Assembly: GCA_021299615.1 (NCBI GenBank)
Contig: JAJTHC010000041.1
Location: 1-5,488 of the forward strand
Direction: 5' to 3'
Length of the DNA stretch: 5,488 nucleotides
DNA from: Vampirovibrionales bacterium
GTDB taxonomy: Bacteria; Cyanobacteriota; Vampirovibrionia; Vampirovibrionales; JAJTHC01
A program made the position numbers and the translations under genes. Each line of letters starts with the position of its first letter. The stretch's first letter is position 1. Shown one piece after another: positions 1 through 5,488 of the stretch. Below the pieces are notes generated by a model. That model did no database searches. It worked only from the letters and a program-made list of their open reading frames with translations, and was not told the origin of the DNA.

Positions 1-3
1 AAC

Positions 4-31
4 TTGGCAATACTGTAAACCTTAATAAATT
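4..31 (+). promoter_or_regulatory. Candidate sigma70-type promoter upstream of the operon
   Basis: TTGGCA (4-9) is a 5/6 match to the -35 consensus. It is followed after 16 bases by TAAATT (26-31), a 4/6 match to the -10 consensus. If used, the transcript would have a leader of about 170 bases carrying the inverted repeats at 71-121. In AT-rich DNA such matches arise by chance, and the true promoter could lie before the window or nearer the gene. Confidence 0.2.
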
Positions 32-70
32 GTGTAGTCATTCAAATGTAGCAGTACCTGTTTGACTGTT

Positions 71-121
71 TTCTTAAGATAGATGGGCTTTCTAATAAAG
101 AAGTTTCCTTTATGTTAAGAA
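71..121. other. Nested small inverted repeats in the operon leader
   Basis: TTCTTAA (71-77) is the reverse complement of TTAAGAA (115-121; a second copy is at 135-141). Inside them ATAAAG (95-100) pairs with CTTTAT (108-113) over a seven-base loop. The pairs are AT-rich and the outer one encloses an unpaired left bulge, so stability is low. This could be a weak leader hairpin or an operator-like site. No known riboswitch or regulator site was recognised. The rest of 1-207 holds a run of seven T (158-164), stop codons in all frames and no gene. Confidence 0.25.
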
Positions 122-194
122 TCCTTTCCAGCCATTAAGAACAACTTGCTCGCCTACTTTTTTTGTTGTTTACTTATCATATCTGTACAAATTT

Positions 195-207
195 AGGAGA
201 AAATCCT
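195..207 (+). promoter_or_regulatory. Shine-Dalgarno that decides the channel gene start
   Basis: AGGAGA at 195-200 is the only strong ribosome-binding sequence near the start of the channel gene. It sits 7 bases before an in-frame TTG (208) and 34 bases before the in-frame ATG (235), so it supports the TTG start. AGGA (195-198) can also pair with TCCT (204-207) across a five-base loop, a weak 4-bp hairpin that could mildly mask the site. Whether that pairing matters is speculation. Confidence 0.55.
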
Positions 208-1659
208 TTGTTTCCTTACCTACATTATAATTATATGAAGGCGTCACACTTTTATGGCACTCTTATGGTTCTCCTAAGTGTTTGCTTTACCTTCCCCACC
301 CTTGGTTCTGCTGAAACCCTAAGCTGGAAGGACTTTCAATCTCAAATTCAGTCCAACGCCTTTGCCTTAAGGCAAGAACGCTTGGATGTCGACATCGCTC
401 AAGAAGCTGTAAAAGATGCAAAAACTCAATATCTCCCGTCCTTAAGCCTACAAGTCAATAGCGAACGTCTTGAAACATTGACGAATAAACCGCTGAATGC
501 GACGAATGCTCCGAATATTGGTGGAAATACCTTTATTTTGAACAAAGATGCTATTCAACATTCGGCTGGTATAAATGGGCAATGGACGGTTTTAGACTTC
601 GGTAAGCGAAAAGCTAAAGTCGAAGAAAATAAAGCGGTGATGGAAGCCGAACGCTATGATGCCGTGAATAAGCAGTATCGCCTTTTACTTAGAGTCTTAC
701 CTTTATATGGACAGTTGTGGGAATGGCAACAAAAACAAGGTTTGCAAAACGAACAATTACACTTGCAAAAAGAAAAGCTGGCACATTATAAGCGTTTGTA
801 TGAGGCAGGCAAGCTAGGCAAGCTCCCCCTTTATGAAGCCGAAATGACAGTCTTAACGCTACAGCAAGATCTAGATACCTTAGCCTTTTCCATTGTAGAT
901 GGTTTTCAAAAGTTGCAAATTCAAACTCAAATTAAAATCCTTGAACCCTACCCTGATTTAAGTATTTCTTCCCTCCCTTTTCAGAATCAGGCTGAGGAAG
1001 ACGCAACTACTGTGAAGCCCCCTATTTCATTCGAACAGTCTGCCCATGTGAAAGAACTTGAACATCGTATTCGTCAAAAAGAACAAGAAATTATTGGAAT
1101 TAAGCGTCAACGTTGGACGCCAAACCTTTCTGTTTATGGGACGGTCGTTGCCTTTGGTACAGATCCCAGTAGCTTACCCGAAAGTCTTTCGAACATCATG
1201 TGGCGAAATGCTCGTATTGGTTGGTCGCTTCAAATGCCACTGACCCAAGGGTTTTCTCTGAAGTTTAATGAAAAAAAAGCCTTGCTTGAAAAAGAACGAC
1301 TTATGATTGAAAAAGAAGCCAGCCTATGGGAAACCCAAGAAACCAATTGGCAACTTAAAGAAGCCGAACGCTTAAGTGCAACTAAAGAAAAACAGCTTCG
1401 TGCCACAGAAGCGATGTTGGAAAAGCTTCAAACTGCTGCGGATCGCTTGAAGAAGCAAGGCATTTTAACCCCCTTGGAAAGTTTGGATGTTGCCATTCGT
1501 CGTAATGAACAGGCGTTGGATCGTGTGAAATTGCAGTCTGAACAGTGGCAGATCCAAGAAAAAAAGTTACTTTTGGCGTCTAGTTTAGTACCTGTTACCC
1601 CTACAGAAACCCCCGTAAAGCATCGAACACCATTCAAACTTAATAGAAAGGTACTTTAA
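208..1659 (+). CDS. TolC-family outer-membrane channel protein of a type I secretion system
   Basis: Predicted outer-membrane exit channel, 483 aa from the chosen start. The start is TTG at 208 because AGGAGA (195-200) lies 7 bases upstream; the in-frame ATG at 235 (474 aa) has no visible Shine-Dalgarno, and the TTG at 163 also lacks one. A type I signal peptide is clear from either 208 or 235: hydrophobic core at about residues 15-32, likely cleaved after GSA (35). The Cys in the core is not in a proper lipobox. The mature protein shows the two-fold internal repeat of TolC/OEP proteins. Strand-forming LPSLSLQ (76-82) and QWTVLDFGKRK (125-135) are echoed by TPNLSVYG (304-311) and GWSLQMPLTQGFS (338-350). 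Helical RLYEAGKLGKLPLYEAE (196-212) is echoed by RLKKQGILTPLESLDVA (413-429). The length is normal for the family. The tail after 460 is Pro/Thr-rich, then basic. It is first in the operon and ends one base before the exporter gene. Family is secure; exact substrate system is inferred. Confidence 0.9.
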   Translation: MFPYLHYNYMKASHFYGTLMVLLSVCFTFPTLGSAETLSWKDFQSQIQSNAFALRQERLDVDIAQEAVKDAKTQYLPSLSLQVNSERLETLTNKPLNATNAPNIGGNTFILNKDAIQHSAGINGQWTVLDFGKRKAKVEENKAVMEAERYDAVNKQYRLLLRVLPLYGQLWEWQQKQGLQNEQLHLQKEKLAHYKRLYEAGKLGKLPLYEAEMTVLTLQQDLDTLAFSIVDGFQKLQIQTQIKILEPYPDLSISSLPFQNQAEEDATTVKPPISFEQSAHVKELEHRIRQKEQEIIGIKRQRWTPNLSVYGTVVAFGTDPSSLPESLSNIMWRNARIGWSLQMPLTQGFSLKFNEKKALLEKERLMIEKEASLWETQETNWQLKEAERLSATKEKQLRATEAMLEKLQTAADRLKKQGILTPLESLDVAIRRNEQALDRVKLQSEQWQIQEKKLLLASSLVPVTPTETPVKHRTPFKLNRKVL

Positions 1660-1660
1660 G

Positions 1661-3895
1661 GTGAACGCAGAAGAAAAAAAAGTCGAAAACATGCCAGTCT
1701 CTCATCCGTTGATTATGGCGGTGGGTATTATTGCTCGCATGGAACAGATGCGTTTTCAACCTGAAATCGCCTTACAACGTTTGCAACTAGTGCCTCGTGA
1801 GCTTGAAGAAGACGGATCTTTACTTCGCTTTCTGTCTCGTTGCGATTTCAAGGCAACGATTAAGCGACGCTTGCCCGAATCAACCGAAAAATGGAAAAAA
1901 ATACCTTTCCCCTGTGTTCTAATCAATACGATGAATCGTTCCGTCTTGGTTTTACTCAAGCTTGAACCGCAAGATCCCAAATTTCCCGATGCCTTAAAAT
2001 GCTTGGTTTTTGATACCGTAACAGGTAAAGTCGCTAGCCTTGATTTGAATAGCTTAAAGGATTCGTACAAGCTTTTACTCTTACGACCTAAAGGCATTTT
2101 TGGAGCGAAAACCCGTTTTGGCTTAATGTGGTTTGTTCGCCAAGCCATGCAGTACAAGGCGGTGATGGGTGAAGTCCTTATTGCTTCAGCGATTATTCAA
2201 ACCTTCGGAATCGTTACACCACTTTTGACTCAGGTGATTATGGACAAGGTGGTTGCTCACCAAGCCATGAATACACTGTATGTGGTGACGGTGGCGTTTC
2301 TTAGCATTGCCGTGTTTGAAGCCATTTTTGGCTATTTGCGTCAATACTTATTTAATCATACCGCTGCTAAGCTAGATGTTCGCCTAGGCTCTAATTTGTT
2401 GGATCACCTATTGCACTTGAGCTTTGCCTTCTTTGAACGTCAAAAAGTCGGAAACATCGTCGCTAAAGTTCGAGAACTAGAAACCGTTCGAACCTTCATT
2501 ACGCAAAAAGCGATTTCCATTTTATTGGATACCAGCTTTAGCGGTATTTTCTTGATCGTGATGTTTTTCTATTCGGTGTCGTTAACTTTGACGGTGCTGG
2601 GGATTATCTTGTTATTGGGTATCTTTTTCGCATTGGTCACACCGCTCTTTAAAGAAAAGCTAGATCACAAGTTCCAAATGGCGGCTCAACAGCAGTCTTT
2701 CTTGGTTGAAACGCTTTCTAGTATGCAAACCGTTAAAGCTCTTGCCTTGGAAAGTCGCTTACAGCGTCGCTGGGAAGATATTTTGGGGCAGTATGTGCAG
2801 AGTGGTTTTGACTTTTCTAAATTGCAAAGTGTGACTTCACTTGTGGCAACGCTCTTTCAACGATGTTTGACGATGACGATCCTCTTTTTAGGCGTGGGCT
2901 TGGTCTTGAAGCAAAAGCTGACACTCGGGCAGTTGATTGCCTTTAATATGTTGTCGGCTCAATTGATGGCACCTGTCTTACGCTTGGTGGGGACTTGGCA
3001 CGAATTGCAACAAGCGATTATTGGGGTGGATCGACTGGGCGATATTTTGAACTTGCCCCTTGAAGTGCCTGAAGTGGAACAACCGCAAACGCTCAAACAA
3101 ATTAGGGGCGACATTGATTTTCAAGAAATTACCTTCCGCTACAACCCTGAACATGCGCCTGCCTTAAACCAGCTTTCTTTGAAGATTCCAGCAGGTTCTT
3201 GTGTCGGCATTGTAGGAGCCAGTGGTTCAGGTAAAAGTACGCTTACGAAACTTTTACAACGATTGTACAACCTTGAAAATGGATTGATTAGCTTGGATCA
3301 TGTGGATATTCGTCAGTTGCATCCGCAATGGTTGCGTTCACAAATTGGCGTCGTCTTGCAAGAAAGTGTTTTATTTACTGGTAGTATTTTTGAAAACCTT
3401 ACCATGACTCGCCCTTCGGCGACTATGGAAGAAGTCGTTACCGTGGCGAAACTGGCAGGATGCCATGATTTCATCAGCGAGTTCCCAGAAGGTTACTACA
3501 CACCGATTGAAGAGCGTGGGGCAAACCTTTCAGGGGGGCAACGTCAGCGTTTGGCGATTGCTCGTGCTTTGATGACCAATCCGCCAGTGCTGGTCTTTGA
3601 TGAAGCGACTTCGGCGTTGGATTCTGAAAGTGAAGCCGTGGTTCGTCGCAACTTGCGTCAAATAAAACAGGGACGTACCGTTTTAATGGTGGCACACCGC
3701 TTGTCTACGTTGTCTGAATGCGACTTGATTGTGGTTTTAGATAAGGGAAAAGTTGTTGAAACGGGGCATCCGAACGACTTGTTACAAAACCCACAGAGTC
3801 TTTACTACCACATGGTACAAGAACAACAAGTTGAATTGGGTACAATTATGCTTCCTGAAGCGATCGAAGGGGGGCATCCTAATGAATGTGATTGA
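1661..3895 (+). CDS. Type I secretion ABC exporter, HlyB/LapB family, with degenerate C39-like domain
   Basis: Inner-membrane ATP-driven exporter, 744 aa, acting as a dimer to push an unfolded substrate into the T1SS conduit. Domains in order: C39-like domain (about 14-140), six-helix transmembrane domain (about 155-445, starting near VMGEVLIASAIIQ), and nucleotide-binding domain (about 480-720). The ATPase motifs are intact: Walker A GASGSGKST (519-527), Q-loop Gln567, signature LSGGQ (623-627), Walker B VLVFDE (643-648), D-loop SALD (651-654) and H-loop His679. The N-terminal domain has no Cys before residue 61, and the position of HlyB's retained His appears as Ser94 (NRSVLV), so it should not be a protease; in HlyB this domain binds unfolded RTX substrate. 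The start is GTG at 1661, with AAAGG (1647-1651) 9 bases upstream; the next ATG (1691) has weaker context. It follows the channel gene by one base, and its last 14 bases overlap the fusion-protein gene. A short tail (about 725-744) extends past the usual HlyB end. Confidence 0.96.
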   Translation: MNAEEKKVENMPVSHPLIMAVGIIARMEQMRFQPEIALQRLQLVPRELEEDGSLLRFLSRCDFKATIKRRLPESTEKWKKIPFPCVLINTMNRSVLVLLKLEPQDPKFPDALKCLVFDTVTGKVASLDLNSLKDSYKLLLLRPKGIFGAKTRFGLMWFVRQAMQYKAVMGEVLIASAIIQTFGIVTPLLTQVIMDKVVAHQAMNTLYVVTVAFLSIAVFEAIFGYLRQYLFNHTAAKLDVRLGSNLLDHLLHLSFAFFERQKVGNIVAKVRELETVRTFITQKAISILLDTSFSGIFLIVMFFYSVSLTLTVLGIILLLGIFFALVTPLFKEKLDHKFQMAAQQQSFLVETLSSMQTVKALALESRLQRRWEDILGQYVQSGFDFSKLQSVTSLVATLFQRCLTMTILFLGVGLVLKQKLTLGQLIAFNMLSAQLMAPVLRLVGTWHELQQAIIGVDRLGDILNLPLEVPEVEQPQTLKQIRGDIDFQEITFRYNPEHAPALNQLSLKIPAGSCVGIVGASGSGKSTLTKLLQRLYNLENGLISLDHVDIRQLHPQWLRSQIGVVLQESVLFTGSIFENLTMTRPSATMEEVVTVAKLAGCHDFISEFPEGYYTPIEERGANLSGGQRQRLAIARALMTNPPVLVFDEATSALDSESEAVVRRNLRQIKQGRTVLMVAHRLSTLSECDLIVVLDKGKVVETGHPNDLLQNPQSLYYHMVQEQQVELGTIMLPEAIEGGHPNECD
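3867..3874 (+). promoter_or_regulatory. Ribosome-binding site for the HlyD-family gene, inside the exporter gene
   Basis: AAGGGGGG lies about 7 bases before the ATG at 3882 and within the last codons of the exporter gene. It fixes the HlyD-family start at 3882 rather than at any codon further upstream. With the 14-base overlap it implies that ribosomes finishing the exporter can re-start on the fusion protein. Confidence 0.65.
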
Positions 3896-5279
3896 AAGTA
3901 TTCGTAGACTTTTAGGTATCAATAATGAAGACGCCAATCTTCATGAGTTTCATCCGACTTCGATGATGTTGGAACGTCAACCCACTTCGCCATTTGGACG
4001 CATTGTATTTTGGGTCTTGTGTGGCTTAATTTTAACCGTTTCAATTATTATGTATGTCGCCGAAGTTGATGTGGTGATTTCTTCAACAGGGGAAGTTTTG
4101 CCTGTTGGGAATGTACAAGTCTTACAACCTTTAGAAATAGGTGTGGTTAAGCATATTTATACTAAAGTGGGTGCCTTGGTTAAGCAAGGGGATGTTTTGT
4201 TTGAAATGGAACCTGATCTCACGGAATCGTCGTTAGAATCCGTGGAAGCTCAAGATTCAAGCGTATCATTGGAATTACAGCGACTCAACGCATTGATGCA
4301 TCACACGGCGTTTAACCCCAGTTGTGAAGGAAATGCGGAATGTTCCCCCGAATTATTAGCTCAAGAAGAAGCCCTTTTTGAACAAATGCAAGCCTCTCAA
4401 GAAGCGAAGCGAACGGGTTTGAAGTCTCAATTAGCGGAACTTTCTCAAAAAATAAAAACGAATCAAGTGCGTCAAGAAGAAGCCCAAAAGCAATTGACTT
4501 ATGTCAATACAGAACTCAAGCGACTTTTACCTGTAGAAGACTTGGTACCTAAAAAAGATATTACCCAGCTTAAGCAACAGCAATCATATTATCAAAGCCA
4601 ACAGGCGGAAGTTCGTTCGGAAGCACAGGAGCTTCTTTTTCAGGAAAAGAAGCTCCAAGCCAGCTTAAGCGATGTAGAACATGAGTTCCAAAATCAGGTG
4701 CATCATCAATGGGTGGAAGCCAAACGTCGCCACATGGAGCTTACAGCGTCTAAGGAACAGTCTTCGTATCGCAATGAAAAACAGTTTTTAAAAGCCCCTA
4801 TTACAGGTACGGTGACGCATTTAAATGTGCATACCGAAGGTGCCGTGGTGACACCTTCTGAAGTCATGGTACAGATTGTGGATACGAATCAACCGTTGGA
4901 AGTCAAGGTGAGCTTGCAGAATAAGGATATTGGCTTATTGAAAGTCGGTCAGCCCTGCCGTATTAAGGTGGATGCCTATGATTTTCAAAAATACGGCATG
5001 TTGAACGGTACCTTGCGTCATTTGAGTCAGAACAATGTGTTGCCTCCTCGTGGGGCGGGCGAAAATCCAATGCTCACCCAAACGGACGCACCGAAATCAG
5101 CCCCTTTTACGGCGTATATTAGCATCGACAAACCTGAACTGAAGGTACTTGATCGCATGGTTCGTCTAAAGCCGGGTATGGCGGTGCGGGCGGAAGTTAA
5201 AGTTGGCAAGCGTCGCCTGTACGAGTTCTTCCTCTTCCCACTTCTGAAGGCAGGTAAGGAGTCGTTTAGCGTCCGTTAA
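3882..5279 (+). CDS. HlyD-family periplasmic membrane fusion protein (T1SS adaptor)
   Basis: Adaptor of 465 aa that links the ABC exporter to the TolC-like channel across the periplasm. Order seen: short cytoplasmic N-terminus (1-38), one transmembrane helix (about 40-60, IVFWVLCGLILTVSIIMYVA), first half-lipoyl segment (about 70-112, including VKQGDVLFEMEP), long Gln/Glu/Lys-rich coiled-coil region (about 115-300), second half-lipoyl segment (KAPITGTV, 304-311; VHTEGAVVTPSE, 316-327) and beta-barrel domain (LQNKDIGLLKVGQ, 345-357; KPGMAVRAEVKVG, 430-442). These blocks match E. coli HlyD (478 aa) in order and near-identical wording. The start is ATG at 3882, with a G-rich Shine-Dalgarno (3867-3874) about 7 bases upstream. 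The frame stays open back to 3753, but that stretch lies inside the exporter gene and reads as non-family sequence. Oddities: a CX5C pair (148, 154) just before the coiled coil, and a long Pro/Gly-rich loop (about 386-408) in the barrel domain. Confidence 0.96.
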   Translation: MNVIESIRRLLGINNEDANLHEFHPTSMMLERQPTSPFGRIVFWVLCGLILTVSIIMYVAEVDVVISSTGEVLPVGNVQVLQPLEIGVVKHIYTKVGALVKQGDVLFEMEPDLTESSLESVEAQDSSVSLELQRLNALMHHTAFNPSCEGNAECSPELLAQEEALFEQMQASQEAKRTGLKSQLAELSQKIKTNQVRQEEAQKQLTYVNTELKRLLPVEDLVPKKDITQLKQQQSYYQSQQAEVRSEAQELLFQEKKLQASLSDVEHEFQNQVHHQWVEAKRRHMELTASKEQSSYRNEKQFLKAPITGTVTHLNVHTEGAVVTPSEVMVQIVDTNQPLEVKVSLQNKDIGLLKVGQPCRIKVDAYDFQKYGMLNGTLRHLSQNNVLPPRGAGENPMLTQTDAPKSAPFTAYISIDKPELKVLDRMVRLKPGMAVRAEVKVGKRRLYEFFLFPLLKAGKESFSVR

Positions 5280-5312
5280 GTGTTTATAGCCAAGTTTATA
5301 ATTTCCTGTACT

Positions 5313-5333
5313 TGTCTATACTTTGTCGCTACG
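5313..5333 (+). repeat. Left arm of the perfect 21-bp inverted repeat
   Basis: This segment, containing CTTTGTCGCTACG, is the exact reverse complement of 5448-5468. Such a match over 21 bases is far beyond chance in a 209-base intergenic stretch and is the core evidence for the palindromic element. Confidence 0.85.
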
Positions 5334-5376
5334 CTTATCTTGTTTGGTTATAGTGTTTTAAAGAGTTTTCCGTACT

Positions 5377-5405
5377 TAGGCTAGACGAGGAGCCTAGATT
5401 ATTTT
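5377..5405 (+). terminator. Possible intrinsic terminator at the palindrome centre
   Basis: TAGGCT (5377-5382) pairs with AGCCTA (5391-5396) over an eight-base loop, and a T-rich stretch (ATTATTTT, 5398-5405) follows one base later. The stem is short and the T tract is interrupted, so it would be a weak Rho-independent terminator about 100 bases after the operon's last stop codon. It may instead be only the tip of the larger palindrome. Confidence 0.3.
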
Positions 5406-5447
5406 GTGAAGAAGTGTAGATAGACCTACATGACTGAACAAAATAAT

Positions 5448-5468
5448 CGTAGCGACAAAGTATAGACA
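5448..5468 (-). repeat. Right arm of the perfect 21-bp inverted repeat
   Basis: This segment, containing CGTAGCGACAAAG, is the exact reverse complement of 5313-5333. The arms are 114 bases apart, so the transcript or a cruciform could form a long hairpin enclosing the central small hairpin. Confidence 0.85.
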
Positions 5469-5488
5469 CTGTAGGGGAAATTATTTAA

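Larger units (their letters stand above)
5298..5484. repeat. Large imperfect palindromic element (MITE-like or intergenic repeat)
   Basis: A perfect 21-bp inverted repeat pairs 5313-5333 with 5448-5468. Symmetry continues outward: 5298-5306 and 5476-5484 are perfect 9-base reverse complements, separated from the core by 6-7 poorly matching bases. It also continues inward: 12 of 17 positions of 5334-5350 match the reverse complement of 5431-5447. A small hairpin (5377-5396) sits at the centre of symmetry. The element is about 187 bp, AT-rich, begins about 20 bases after the operon and encodes no convincing protein. Terminal inverted repeats, small size and lack of a transposase fit a MITE or other non-autonomous repeat. 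A single copy is seen here, and a target-site duplication cannot be tested because the right end is at the window edge. A structured 3' untranslated region is the alternative. Confidence 0.55.

Noticed and set aside
140..170. AACAAC/GTTGTT inverted repeat with a T run as an upstream terminator
   Set aside because: The T run (158-164) falls in the loop rather than after the stem, and the stem is only six AT-rich pairs, so it does not fit an intrinsic terminator.
152..180. Promoter with TATCAT (175-180) as -10 box
   Set aside because: The -10 match is good (5/6), but no acceptable -35 sequence lies 16-18 bases upstream, and neighbouring combinations are weak in this AT-rich stretch.
163..207. 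Earlier TTG start for the channel gene at 163
   Set aside because: It follows a T run rather than a ribosome-binding site and would put 24 extra residues before the Lys of the signal peptide.
808..828. Tandem GGCAAGCT direct repeat in the channel gene
   Set aside because: It encodes the AGKLGKL stretch of the TolC helical motif; the repeat is explained by the coding sequence.
1058..1243. 61-codon frame on the + strand inside the channel gene
   Set aside because: It is out of frame within the second TolC repeat, which is clearly coding in the main frame, and the product has no recognisable family.
1756..2157. 133-codon open frame on the - strand within the exporter gene
   Set aside because: It lies opposite the well-conserved exporter N-terminal region, its product is low-complexity Ser/Lys/Arg-rich with no recognisable domain, and no Shine-Dalgarno was noted. 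It is an antisense shadow.
3474..3695. 73-codon antisense frame across the ABC signature and Walker B region
   Set aside because: The opposite strand encodes invariant ATPase motifs, so the antisense opening is a by-product of that coding sequence.
3753..3881. Upstream extension of the HlyD-family reading frame
   Set aside because: It overlaps the exporter's C-terminus, does not resemble HlyD N-termini, and a good Shine-Dalgarno and ATG at 3882 give a normal-length protein.
5313..5468. CRISPR array or attachment site
   Set aside because: There is one pair in inverted orientation, with no regularly spaced direct repeats, and no integrase or tRNA gene nearby.

Overview
The window holds one compact operon, read entirely on the + strand, for a complete type I secretion system (T1SS) of a Gram-negative bacterium. 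It encodes a TolC-family outer-membrane channel (208-1659), a HlyB/LapB-type ABC exporter with a degenerate C39-like N-terminal domain (1661-3895) and a HlyD-family membrane fusion protein (3882-5279). The exporter and fusion protein resemble the E. coli HlyB/HlyD pair closely over their whole lengths. The moderate, slightly AT-rich base composition and the family similarities suggest a gammaproteobacterium. Genus cannot be named from the sequence, and no taxonomic marker gene is present.

Layout: bases 1-207 are an AT-rich leader without a gene. They contain small inverted repeats and a good Shine-Dalgarno sequence (195-200) that points to a TTG start at 208. The three genes follow almost without gaps: one base separates the channel stop from the exporter GTG start, and the exporter and fusion genes overlap by 14 bases. 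This implies one transcript and translational coupling. Bases 5280-5488 hold no convincing gene. Most of that stretch is a large imperfect palindrome with a perfect 21-bp inverted repeat at its core and a small hairpin at its centre. It looks like a MITE-like or other intergenic palindromic repeat, possibly also serving as the operon's terminator region.

How the genes work together: the ABC dimer in the inner membrane recognises an unfolded substrate and powers export. The fusion protein bridges the periplasm, and the TolC-like trimer forms the outer-membrane exit, so substrate passes in one step from cytoplasm to outside. The exporter's C39-like domain lacks the catalytic Cys and also the His kept in HlyB, so it should bind substrate (RTX protein or large adhesin) rather than cleave a leader. 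The order channel-exporter-fusion protein resembles lapEBC-type adhesin exporters more than hlyCABD toxin operons, where tolC is unlinked. No substrate gene is in the window.

The secretion genes themselves look like a known system. The least explained part is the palindromic element after the operon.
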